From positions 1,178,001 through 1,242,000 of the forward strand of contig NC_015572.1 in NCBI RefSeq assembly GCF_000214665.1: a DNA stretch of 64,000 nucleotides, read 5' to 3'. The position numbers and the translations under genes are program-made. The stretch comes from Methylomonas methanica MC09. Its GTDB lineage: Bacteria > Pseudomonadota > Gammaproteobacteria > Methylococcales > Methylomonadaceae. This document shows positions 1 through 7,918 of this stretch, piece after piece. Each line of letters begins with the position of its first letter. Positions within the stretch are counted from its first letter, which is position 1. Under the pieces are notes generated by a model. That model did no database searches. It was given only the letters and a program-made list of their open reading frames with translations, and was not told where the DNA came from.

Positions 1-269
1 AGATACTCGCTGGCAAAGCCGCCCATGGACGAGCCCATGAAAACCACGTCGCGGCCTTGATCCAGATACTGGTTCCAACTGAATAGCAGGTCTTCCACGA
101 TGTTCTGGAAATCCCGGTAGTCGACATTCGGAGTATCGAATACGATATCATGCTCGGCGCAAAACGCCTGCATTACCGCCAGTTTTTGCTTGCCGACCAG
201 TAGCTTGCCGTTTAAATTCAAGGATGCGGAATTGAAACCGTGCAGATAAATAATGGTTTTTTTATTCAT
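1..269 (-). CDS. YqiA/UPF0227-like alpha/beta hydrolase (esterase), 3' part cut off by window edge
   Basis: Only the first ~90 codons are in the window; the gene runs off the left edge. Reading from the ATG at 269 the product begins MNKKTIIYLHGFNSAS, with the LHGF oxyanion-type strand typical of small alpha/beta hydrolases. Near residue 80 it shows the nucleophile elbow GSSMGG (G-x-S-x-G), as in the YqiA/UPF0227 esterase family. The start overlaps the end of lnt by 8 bp (ATGAATAA), so the two are translationally coupled on the minus strand. Family assignment is from motifs only. The Asp and His of the triad lie outside the window. Confidence 0.75.
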   Translation of the reverse strand, partial: MNKKTIIYLHGFNSASLNLNGKLLVGKQKLAVMQAFCAEHDIVFDTPNVDYRDFQNIVEDLLFSWNQYLDQGRDVVFMGSSMGGFASEY

Positions 270-1836
270 GGGTTTTGGCGTTAGTTTTTTGCAGAAATCC
301 CGCGCCGAGTAGCGCGATCAGGCCGGTCCATAACAGCCCCGGCAGCAGGTTGAGGTGGCGTTGGTAAAAAGTGGTCGGCGGTTGGGTTAAAAATGGCACG
401 TGGTAAGCGCCGGCCCACAGGGTATCTTGCGGCGACAGTTCCAGTACGTCGCCGTTGGCCAGCGAGACGGTTGAGATGCCGGTATTAGTCACCCGCAGCA
501 CAGGCCGGCGAAACTCCACGCCGCGGGCCAGCGTCATGTACAAATGCTGGTAAGGTTCCTGCCAGCTGCCGTACCAGGAGTCGTTGGTGGTGTTCACGAT
601 AAATTGTGCGCCCAAGTCGGCAAGCCCTTGGGAAAATTCCGGGAACAAACTTTCGTAGCAGATTTGCGGGCCCATGGCGTAGCCGTTCAGTTTTAACAGT
701 AGTGTCGGTCCGGGGCCGCGCCCGAAATGTCCCACCATCGGCAGCATGCTTCTGAGCCAGGGAAAGGATTCTTCGCCGGGAATATATTCGCCCAAGGCCA
801 GCAAAATGGTCTTGCTGTAATGCGGTTCGATGACGCTGCCCTGTTGGTCGACGGCGAACATCGAATTGGTAAGCAAGCCGGATATCGGGTCTTTTGCGTA
901 CGCGCCGGTGATCAGCGATACTTGCCGGTTGCGCAGAAATTCCTGCAGCAGTTCGGCATAAAACGACTGGTTGAATTCGCCGCCCAGCAAGGATGGAAAG
1001 GCGGTCTCCGACCACATGACAAAGTCGGTCTGCGGATTCTCCGCCAAGCCGGCATCGGTGGCCTGAAAATAGCGGGTCAAAATCTCCGCCCGGAACCCCT
1101 TGCCGTGCTCCAGCGATTGTTTTTCCAGATTGCCGATATTGGCTTGTACCAGTAGCACATCCACCGCCGCGTCGGGCGCGGGCAAACGCTGTTTCAACCA
1201 GATGCCGCTTCCGTTCAGCCCGGCGAATATCGCCAGTAAGGCTGCAAAACCAAGCTTGCCGGAGATTGTCGCCCGCCGCCGCCAAGCGAACAATACCAGC
1301 AGATTGGCTAGTATGCTTAACATGCTTAGGCCGGTAAAGCCGACGAATTCCGCCCATTGGTAAATCGGTAAACCGGCCCCGTACCAGCTATAGCCGAAAT
1401 TCCATTTAAACAGCATTGGCACGTACAGCTCAGCCAAGGCCGTAAACACCGCCATCAAGGCGAACGATAAACCGGTACTGCAAGCCAGCCGCTTGCGAGC
1501 CCAAAACCACAGCGCGCCGGCAATCGGTACGAATAAATGCCCGAATAAGGCGAACAAGATCATGCCTATACCGGATAGAAACCAATTTACTTTGGCGAAT
1601 TCGTGCAAGGTGTAGGTCACCCAGTTAAAGCCGATCAGCGTGTAAATAAAGCTGGTCAAAACGCCGCCGACCAACACGTTTTTCAAGCGGTCCTGTTGCT
1701 GCCAAAATAACCACAGCGGCACAAAACAAAATAACGATGCCCAGGGCGGAAACGGGATATAACTGGTGCCAATCAATACGCCGGAAAAAGTCGGCAACAG
1801 CCATCGCGAATAGTTAGTCGTCCACTGTGTCTGCAT
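262..1836 (-). CDS. lnt: Apolipoprotein N-acyltransferase
   Basis: This 524-residue inner-membrane enzyme transfers the third acyl chain onto the N-terminal cysteine of lipoproteins, the last step of lipoprotein maturation. The first ~215 residues are a set of hydrophobic helices, followed by a periplasmic nitrilase-like domain (about 225-480) and a final membrane helix (about 495-517). The nitrilase catalytic triad is visible: Glu277 in MWSETAFP, Lys342 in HYSKTILL and Cys393 in PQICYESLF. The downstream block NTTNDSWYG and RRPVLRVTNTG is also typical of Lnt. Length matches the family (about 500-530). It overlaps the following hydrolase gene by 8 bp. The usual upstream neighbour corC/ybeX is absent here. 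Confidence 0.97.
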   Translation of the reverse strand: MQTQWTTNYSRWLLPTFSGVLIGTSYIPFPPWASLFCFVPLWLFWQQQDRLKNVLVGGVLTSFIYTLIGFNWVTYTLHEFAKVNWFLSGIGMILFALFGHLFVPIAGALWFWARKRLACSTGLSFALMAVFTALAELYVPMLFKWNFGYSWYGAGLPIYQWAEFVGFTGLSMLSILANLLVLFAWRRRATISGKLGFAALLAIFAGLNGSGIWLKQRLPAPDAAVDVLLVQANIGNLEKQSLEHGKGFRAEILTRYFQATDAGLAENPQTDFVMWSETAFPSLLGGEFNQSFYAELLQEFLRNRQVSLITGAYAKDPISGLLTNSMFAVDQQGSVIEPHYSKTILLALGEYIPGEESFPWLRSMLPMVGHFGRGPGPTLLLKLNGYAMGPQICYESLFPEFSQGLADLGAQFIVNTTNDSWYGSWQEPYQHLYMTLARGVEFRRPVLRVTNTGISTVSLANGDVLELSPQDTLWAGAYHVPFLTQPPTTFYQRHLNLLPGLLWTGLIALLGAGFLQKTNAKTHE

Positions 1837-2060
1837 GCCTTGTTATTCCATGTTCGGTTTGAAAAACAGCATTGTAACCGATAGCCGGATAGGCATTATG
1901 TGTAGGCTGAGTTCAAACCTATTTACCGCAATAAAGCGTGCAAGAGCATATTGAAACTGGCCGTTGAGTTAGTATCAGACTGGGAGCGGCCGAAGGAGGT
2001 GATGTTATCGGCTTGGCGGATTTACGATAGCTTTGCCTTTTGCCGTTCGGATAGCTTGAT

Positions 2061-3734
2061 CTAAGCGTGTTTTCGCCAATTCAAGTTAAATACGCCATAT
2101 CGGAATTGCTCGTATAAGGCTTTTGGGATTAGTTTCGATAGAGTGGTATCGGCGAAAAAATGTTGACGGTAAACGCCTTCACCCAGGAACCCGTCGCTGC
2201 TATTTAGCAGATTCACTCGTAGTTTGTTATTCGGTAGAAACGTTTTGCCATCCAGTAAATCTCGAAATGCAGAAGGCATCCAGGGATAAGCAGCGTACAG
2301 ATTACGAATTTTCAGAACTATGCGATCAACGTCGGCTTTATCCTCAATGTTTACCTGCTCGATGAGCGTATCCACTTTTTCCTGTAATTCGAAAAAAGGA
2401 GCAAAACCGCCGCCGGCCAGTTTTAATCCGGCCAGCTGAGCCAAATAATCGGTGCGGTCGCGGGCAGACAGGCGCGTGACGGTCAGCTTCAAATATTCCA
2501 AATAGGCACCCAATAACCACAGGATTGCATACACCGACCAGAGTTCATGGTGGTGCCAGGATTTAAAGGAATTTGCCACCAGTCTGTCATGCATTCCCAT
2601 GTAGCGCAGGGTAATCTGCTCCAGCGGTGCAAATGCCGATGCCGAATAATCGCCGGTCTGCTTGGCTTTTAAGATCAGATCAGCCACTATCATCACACTC
2701 ATATGCGTCACGTACATACCCTTGGAATACAGAGGGTCGATGAAGCCCATCGCATGTGCCAATAATGCAAAACGATCGCCGACCACATGGTGCGAAGAAT
2801 ATTGCAAGCGTTCGGTGCGCATCCAGGCGCGTACCGGACGTGCCTGCTTAAATTGCTTGCGTATGTCCGGAAATTGGTCGATGAACGCATAAAATTCTTG
2901 TTCGGGTGTAAAGTCGGCATTGAGGGGGTAGATGCGGGGATCGAGTTGCAGGCCGACGCTGCAGAGCGGATTGGTAGCGCGGGAATGATTGTTGAACGGA
3001 ATGACCCATAACCAACCGCCTTTGAAGATATGGTGCAGCGTGCCTTCCGATACCCGGAACGGATGCCCGTATTGCGCGCGTCCAGGCCCCACATCGTTGA
3101 AGCAGGGCACATTCACCATATGAGTGTAGAGCGCGCGGGTATGGGCTTGCAGATTGCGGTGCCGCAAGCCGCATTTTTCCGCTAACAGAGATTTCATGCC
3201 GCCGGCGTCAACGATATACTCGGCGCGATAAACTTGCGAATCGGTTTGGATTTCCACACCGTTCGACTTGATGTTGATGTCGCGAACCGGAGTTCCTTGC
3301 AGAACTTCCGCGCCATAGGAAATAGCTATGGACGTGAGCAGGTAATCCGAATCCTGACGGTGGATATGCAGTTCATGCCCATACGGCAACTTTGGGATAA
3401 CCGCCTGCAAGCTTTTACGCGTGTTCTGAGACTCGCCGGGGCTGTGGTGCAGAAAACTGAAATGTCGCTTTACGCCATGTGAAGTGCCAATGAGATTGTA
3501 ATAATTTTCCGAGCTGAAATAGGCCAACTCCGGAACATCGTAGAATTCAGCCAGTGCGCGCATCGCTTCCGAAGTTTCCAGAATCATGGATTCGCCGATC
3601 GTGAAACGGGGATGGGTCGCGCCCTCGAATACGATAACGGACAACCCCTGCCGGGCTAATATCGATGCCAGCGTCGAACCACCGATGCCGGTGCCGATAA
3701 TGGCGACGTCATAATAGCGTTCGGTGGTATTCAT
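2061..3734 (-). CDS. Flavin-dependent halogenase-like FAD oxidoreductase
   Basis: A 557-residue FAD-dependent enzyme of the tryptophan-halogenase/geranylgeranyl-reductase superfamily. The N-terminal Rossmann motif is GTGIGGS (14-20), followed by GES (48-50). The halogenase signature WxWxIP is present as WLWVIP (241-246), and the second signature FxxPxYSxG appears as FIDPLYSKG near residue 335. Family members use FADH2 and O2 to form hypohalous acid for substrate chlorination or bromination. Some relatives with the same motifs are only oxidases or monooxygenases, so halogenation is a hypothesis. The ATG at 3734 has an AAAGGA ribosome site upstream. It lies 102 bp downstream of the membrane redoxin gene on the same strand. 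No partner flavin reductase is seen. The C-terminal ~200 residues are not in classical tryptophan halogenases and have no recognisable motif. Confidence 0.75.
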   Translation of the reverse strand: MNTTERYYDVAIIGTGIGGSTLASILARQGLSVIVFEGATHPRFTIGESMILETSEAMRALAEFYDVPELAYFSSENYYNLIGTSHGVKRHFSFLHHSPGESQNTRKSLQAVIPKLPYGHELHIHRQDSDYLLTSIAISYGAEVLQGTPVRDINIKSNGVEIQTDSQVYRAEYIVDAGGMKSLLAEKCGLRHRNLQAHTRALYTHMVNVPCFNDVGPGRAQYGHPFRVSEGTLHHIFKGGWLWVIPFNNHSRATNPLCSVGLQLDPRIYPLNADFTPEQEFYAFIDQFPDIRKQFKQARPVRAWMRTERLQYSSHHVVGDRFALLAHAMGFIDPLYSKGMYVTHMSVMIVADLILKAKQTGDYSASAFAPLEQITLRYMGMHDRLVANSFKSWHHHELWSVYAILWLLGAYLEYLKLTVTRLSARDRTDYLAQLAGLKLAGGGFAPFFELQEKVDTLIEQVNIEDKADVDRIVLKIRNLYAAYPWMPSAFRDLLDGKTFLPNNKLRVNLLNSSDGFLGEGVYRQHFFADTTLSKLIPKALYEQFRYGVFNLNWRKHA

Positions 3735-3836
3735 AAATCGATCCTTTGGTCCGAAGTTCAGGGATACTTGCTTTTTGTATTTTTGTTGAGCAGCGCGCTA
3801 AGACGGATGTTTCGGCGAATGCCAGGCCGATAACCG

Positions 3837-4733
3837 TTAAGCCACCGCCATGCGATGGCGGTGGAGTACATCCAAATAAACATCGGGTTCGGGACGAATA
3901 CGATAATTGTCGGTCTCATGGGTCCAGATAACCTTTCCGTCCCGATCCATGATGATAACCGTAGGCAACACGGTTTCACTGGCGTAACCCAGCATCCGCA
4001 TGCCCATCGGCAGTCCGTGATTTTGTTCGATGCCCAGGGCGCGGGCCGCGGAATTTCCTTCATCGGTCAGGAAATCGAAATTCACGCCGAATTTTTTCGA
4101 CAGCGCAATGGTGTTGTCATGTGGTTGCGGAGATATCAACGCTACCCGCACGCCAAGTGCATTAATATCCTGGTAATGGGCAACCATTTCCTTGACTTGC
4201 GCCATACATAGCGGACACCAGTTGCCGCGAAAGAAGATCAAAATAGCCGGTTTGTCCGTCAACTGTGCCGACGTGACGGACGCGCCGCTTGCATTTCTGA
4301 CGGTAAATGCGGGCAGTTCGGCACCAACCCGGAGCTTTGTGCTTGGCTGACGCCCGTAACTCGAATACCAATAGGAATAAAGTACAAAACCCAGCCAGCC
4401 GCCAATAGCCAATGCCGGGGCCAGGGCCGGTGCTTGATGGTTTACGCCAGCCCAAAACGCCAGCCCTACGCCGATGAGTCCTAAGACGTTCAGGACGGGA
4501 AGGTGAGCACTGGTTCGGGCTACATTTTTAAACATCGTGATCCAACCAATGACCATCAATATGGGAGCGGTTGTCAGTATTACGCCTATCCACGCCCAGG
4601 GGTTGCCGCCCGGATAAAATGAGTAACCCATATAGTTGTTAACCCCGTTATAAAGGCGCCAACCGGCATAGCTCGCGATGGCCATGGCTAACATCATAAA
4701 AGTACTGATATACATTGATTTAAGGAAGTTCAT
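3837..4733 (-). CDS. Membrane-anchored peroxiredoxin/thioredoxin-fold protein (AhpC/TSA-redoxin)
   Basis: A 298-residue protein. The first ~125 residues contain four hydrophobic segments (about 8-27, 46-67, 80-97, 101-121), followed by a redoxin domain (about 135-290). The domain carries FFRGNWCPLCMAQV with Cys173-Pro-Leu-Cys176, the position of the peroxidatic or thiol-reducing cysteine of AhpC/TSA proteins, and the DRDGKVIWTHETDNYRIRP strand typical of bacterioferritin-comigratory-like redoxins. It probably reduces peroxides or disulphides at the membrane; which side the domain faces is not clear. AGGAG lies about 11 nt upstream of the ATG at 4733. It is followed by the halogenase-like gene and is divergent from a LysR regulator, suggesting joint redox-related regulation. 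A 10-bp perfect hairpin overlaps its last codons. Confidence 0.8.
   Translation of the reverse strand: MNFLKSMYISTFMMLAMAIASYAGWRLYNGVNNYMGYSFYPGGNPWAWIGVILTTAPILMVIGWITMFKNVARTSAHLPVLNVLGLIGVGLAFWAGVNHQAPALAPALAIGGWLGFVLYSYWYSSYGRQPSTKLRVGAELPAFTVRNASGASVTSAQLTDKPAILIFFRGNWCPLCMAQVKEMVAHYQDINALGVRVALISPQPHDNTIALSKKFGVNFDFLTDEGNSAARALGIEQNHGLPMGMRMLGYASETVLPTVIIMDRDGKVIWTHETDNYRIRPEPDVYLDVLHRHRMAVA
3842..3864. terminator. Perfect 10-bp hairpin overlapping the end of the redoxin gene
   Basis: CCACCGCCAT (3842-3851), loop GCG, ATGGCGGTGG (3855-3864) is a perfect inverted repeat. It lies in the last codons of the redoxin gene, a few bases before its stop codon in the minus direction. No T-tract follows on the minus strand, so it is not a classical intrinsic terminator. 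It could pause RNA polymerase, block 3' exonucleases or separate redoxin from halogenase expression. Confidence 0.4.
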
Positions 4734-4993
4734 AGTGATCTCTTGCTCCTATAGGGGAAGTTTCTCAAGTTTTCTACTGCGTGATGCCCGGCCGATTCAC
4801 TATCAGCTCCGGTAGTAGAGTTAGTCTGGATTACAAACTGCACTGCCATCATAGCTGTATCTTTTTCGCTGTTGAATATCGTTTTCTGATAACTTAATGC
4901 GCATAAATGTTACAGTAACTCGCTTGACAAGATTCGCTGTAATCTTCAGGATTCAAGGCTGTTTAAGACTTTCGGCGTTATGTGGATCGATTA

Positions 4994-5893
4994 ATGGCAG
5001 AGTTGGATTGGGACGATCTCAAGCACTTTCTGGCGCTAAGCCGGTTGGGGTCGGTGCGCGCGGCCGCAGACAAGCTTGGAGTCAGTCATTCGACGGTTGC
5101 CCGGCGTATAGACGCTTTTGAGAAGCGGTTGGGCGTTCGCTTGTTCGATCGGTCGCCTAGCGGTTATGCCATCACGGCGGCGGGCGAAGAAGTGTTGCAG
5201 GTCGCCGAACAAATCGAAACGGAAATTCACGGTATGGAGCGGCGCATTGCCGGGCGGGATCAACAGCTCGGCGGCGATATTCGCGTCACCATGGTAGATG
5301 TGTTGTGTACGCATCTGCTGATGCCGCATCTTGCGGAATTTTCCAGGCTTTATCCTGATATTGCACTTGAAGTCATGACCGCGCACGACATAGGCTTCGA
5401 CACCCTCGATTTGAGCAAGCGCGAAGCTGACGTAGCATTGCGATTCACTCAGAAGCCGCCCGATCAATTGATCGGCAAATGCCTCGGCAACCTGTATTGC
5501 GCGGCCTACGCCTCGACGGAATATGTTCAGCGACACGATTTCGATAAGGGCACTGCGGTTCGTTGGATTGATTGCGTAAAACGCGGCGATTATCCTGCCT
5601 GGGTCAAGAACAGCGATTACCCGCACATCCCTGTCAAAGGGGCGTTTCAAAGCTTGTTGCTTCAATTCGAAGCCGCCAAGGCGGGCATGGGTATAGGGAT
5701 GTTGCCGTGCTTTCTGGGGGATCCGGAGCCGACTTTACAGCGTTTGCCGCCCGGTGTGGCTCGCCCTAGTTACGATCTCTGGTTACTGACCCACACCGAT
5801 ATGCGCACGACGGCGCGCTTAAGGGTATTTTCCGAATTTATTGCGAATGCGGTATTCAGCCACAAAGCCTTGCTTGAGGGACGAAGCGTGTAA
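4994..5893 (+). CDS. LysR-family transcriptional regulator
   Basis: A 299-residue LTTR. The N-terminal winged helix-turn-helix (about 5-64) reads DWDDLKHFLALSRLGSVRAA followed by LGVSHSTVARRIDAFEKRLG. The C-terminal part is a periplasmic-binding-protein-like effector domain (about 90-290). The subgroup whose HTH contains STVARRI often controls small neighbouring oxidoreductase operons. I chose the ATG at 4994 because family members begin a few residues before the W-D-D-L motif; a GTG at 4982 in the same frame is the alternative. It is divergent from the redoxin-halogenase operon (248-260 bp between starts), the usual LTTR arrangement, so it probably controls that operon. It is the last gene before the island boundary at 5925. 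Confidence 0.88.
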   Translation: MAELDWDDLKHFLALSRLGSVRAAADKLGVSHSTVARRIDAFEKRLGVRLFDRSPSGYAITAAGEEVLQVAEQIETEIHGMERRIAGRDQQLGGDIRVTMVDVLCTHLLMPHLAEFSRLYPDIALEVMTAHDIGFDTLDLSKREADVALRFTQKPPDQLIGKCLGNLYCAAYASTEYVQRHDFDKGTAVRWIDCVKRGDYPAWVKNSDYPHIPVKGAFQSLLLQFEAAKAGMGIGMLPCFLGDPEPTLQRLPPGVARPSYDLWLLTHTDMRTTARLRVFSEFIANAVFSHKALLEGRSV

Positions 5894-5919
5894 AAAGGCT
5901 GAAAGCCAGGAGGGTACAT

Positions 5920-5924
5920 TTCAG
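5920..5924. repeat. Left copy of 5-bp direct repeat TTCAG (putative target-site duplication)
   Basis: TTCAG abuts the left IS21-like end that begins TGCGTA at 5925. The identical TTCAG abuts the right end at 18974-18978. IS21-family elements make target duplications of about 4-8 bp, so the pair fits a duplication made on insertion. Confidence 0.6.
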
Positions 5925-5998
5925 TGCGTATTCCGATTAAAAGCGCCAGTCGTTCCGATGCAAACCAAGCCACCGGTTCCGATTTAAACCCGGCCGGA
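5925..5998 (+). repeat. Left IS21-like end: tip TGCGTA plus three TTCCGAT repeats
   Basis: TTCCGAT occurs at 5931-5937, 5954-5960 and 5979-5985, each followed by an A-rich stretch and a GCCA/GGCC-type core. This matches the terminal multi-repeats of IS21-family elements. The outermost bases are TGCGTA. The right end at 18900-18973 matches this sequence in inverted orientation. Confidence 0.65.
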
Positions 5999-6499
5999 TT
6001 TTGAATGCCTTGGATCGGCCAAAAGCGGTCAATCAAAGACTCCTTGAAATTTCATTTTTCAATGAGGTCCCGCTCGAAAGCGGTCACTCGCAATGCCTAC
6101 AAATAAACTTGAATTTGCACCAATAACTCTAAGATACAGTCCCGCATAGATACAAAAAACACCTACCGCCGGGACATTCAAATAAACCCCTCTATACATC
6201 GCACAGGATTTTTTTAAACCAGCAGCCTGGTTTGCTTTTCATCATTTAGAAATGCGTTGATACTTCTATCCGATGATCACAGATCAACGCGCTTATTAGC
6301 TAAATTCGGCGCATCTTTAACACAACTGTCATCTTTACCCTGTAAATTCCAACCCCGAGACCATTATTTGCCGCGTTAGCCTTGCCGCCGGGCGAGTACC
6401 TAACTCTAATCCACTGACCTACGGACAAGCTTACTTGATATATATTGGATGCTTGTTGCTTTGGGTTAACCGGACCACTGCATTAGGGATAACAAGGAT
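5999..6499. other. Non-coding stretch inside the island's left flank
   Basis: No gene is supported here. It contains two copies of a short motif AAAGCGGTCA (6022-6031 and 6077-6086) that recurs at 17458-17467 in the same island, probably relics of an older repeat. A TATATT box at 6441-6446 could be a -10 element for the downstream operon, but no convincing -35 accompanies it. Confidence 0.4.
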
Positions 6500-7891
6500 A
6501 TGAAACGCTTAAGATTGGCTACCGTATGCTCAGGCATTTTCATGGCAACGGCGACCATGGCGGCACCCATCGACGATGCCCGCTTCAAAGCCATGGCCTG
6601 GCTGATCACTCACCAAAACGGCGACGGCAGTTGGCCAGGAGCGCCGGGGTTGGAGATGGCGGAGACGGCAGCGGCCGTCGAAGCCTTGGTGAATGCCGGC
6701 ATGACCCAAAGCGATACGTTTACCAACGGCGTCGCCTGGCTGCAAAACCATGAAGCCTATAGCACGGATGCCTTGTCCCGTCAGATTATCGCCTTGGCCA
6801 AGTCCGGACGCGATACTTCGGATTTGGTCACCCGCTTAATCGATTGGCGTAACAATGAAGCCTCGCCCAAGAGCAGTTGGGGTGCTTACGATCACTACGG
6901 CACCAGTTATCCTGATACAGCCATGGCATTAGAAGCGATTAAAGTGGCTGCCGCCAGTTATGCCGAGGAAGGTTATAGCGTTTGTAACATTGTCGCGCAA
7001 CGTAATACCGCTGTGGCCGACGGCGGTTGGCCCTATTTCGTGCCGCCCACGGGCACCCAGCCCAGCGGGATTCTACCAACGGCCTATAGCTTGATCGTGC
7101 TGAGCCGCTATAAAACCTCCAGCTGCGGTACCACGACGATTTCCAGCGTTCTGACCAGCGCTGCCTCCTGGCTAACAAACCAGCAGAAAACGCCGGGCGG
7201 CGGATTCGGCGAAGGCAGTGCCGGAACGGTCATGGAAACCGCGTTGGCCTATCGTGCATTAACCGCCGTGCTCGGCGCTAGCGATCCTGCCGTCGTGAAT
7301 GCACAAAACTTTCTGATTGCCCAACAACAAGGCGATGGCAGTTGGGGCAACGGTGATGCGTTGCTCACCACGCTGACGTTGGCGGCCATGCCTACAGTGG
7401 CGCTGGCCGATATCGACCGCGACGGTTTGCCGGACGGCACCGAAACCCAAGCCCTACTCGGCACTAATCCCAACCTACCCGACGCCTTCGGCTTGTTAAG
7501 AGGCAACGGGCGCGGCATCGCCGGCGAGACCACGGCCCTACCGCTGACCAAGGCCTTTATCGATTTACCTTACACGGCCAGCTTGGCTACCAGTAACGGC
7601 ACACCACCCTATAGCTGGCTGCTGAGCTCAGGCTATTTACCGGACGGACTCAGTCTGGACAGCAATACCGGCGAGATCACCGGTACACCCACGGCGCTCG
7701 GAGTGTACAACTTTAGCTATGAAATACTGGCCGCAGATATGCAAACCTCCATCGTTAGCCAAATCGAAGTCACTGAGCCGCAACCCACCCAAGTCCCGGC
7801 ACTGCCTGCCTGGGCTATGCTGCTGATGGGTGGGCTGCTTTCCGTCATCATGCGGCACGCCGAGCATCGTAAAACCCGCACAATCCGTTAA
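6500..7891 (+). CDS. Secreted alpha/alpha-toroid (prenyltransferase/squalene-oxidase repeat) protein with putative Ig domain and IPTL-CTERM-like tail
   Basis: A 463-residue exported protein. A signal peptide (1-22) ends ATMAAP. Residues ~25-300 hold prenyltransferase/terpene-cyclase-type repeats such as WLITHQNGDGSWPG and FLIAQQQGDGSWGNGD, the alpha/alpha toroid also used by complement-type proteins. No cyclase DxDD acid motif is visible, so a binding scaffold is likelier than an enzyme. A calcium-loop-like DIDRDGLPDGTE follows (~305), then a He_PIG immunoglobulin-like domain (~345-425) with LPDGLSLDSNTGEITGTP. The C-terminus has VPALPAW, a hydrophobic helix and a basic tail, resembling IPTL-CTERM sorting signals handled by exosortase H, which is encoded 8 kb downstream. 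The start has AAGG 5 nt upstream. Only 27 bp separate it from the Rhs gene, so the two are probably co-transcribed. Confidence 0.75.
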   Translation: MKRLRLATVCSGIFMATATMAAPIDDARFKAMAWLITHQNGDGSWPGAPGLEMAETAAAVEALVNAGMTQSDTFTNGVAWLQNHEAYSTDALSRQIIALAKSGRDTSDLVTRLIDWRNNEASPKSSWGAYDHYGTSYPDTAMALEAIKVAAASYAEEGYSVCNIVAQRNTAVADGGWPYFVPPTGTQPSGILPTAYSLIVLSRYKTSSCGTTTISSVLTSAASWLTNQQKTPGGGFGEGSAGTVMETALAYRALTAVLGASDPAVVNAQNFLIAQQQGDGSWGNGDALLTTLTLAAMPTVALADIDRDGLPDGTETQALLGTNPNLPDAFGLLRGNGRGIAGETTALPLTKAFIDLPYTASLATSNGTPPYSWLLSSGYLPDGLSLDSNTGEITGTPTALGVYNFSYEILAADMQTSIVSQIEVTEPQPTQVPALPAWAMLLMGGLLSVIMRHAEHRKTRTIR

Positions 7892-7918
7892 ATTCAAGGC
7901 TAGGCCAAGGAATTTTCC

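Noticed and set aside
4924..4945. TTGACA upstream of the LysR gene as a promoter
   Set aside because: TTGACA at 4924-4929 has no -10 box at 16-18 bp; the nearest TAATCT is only about 10 bp away.
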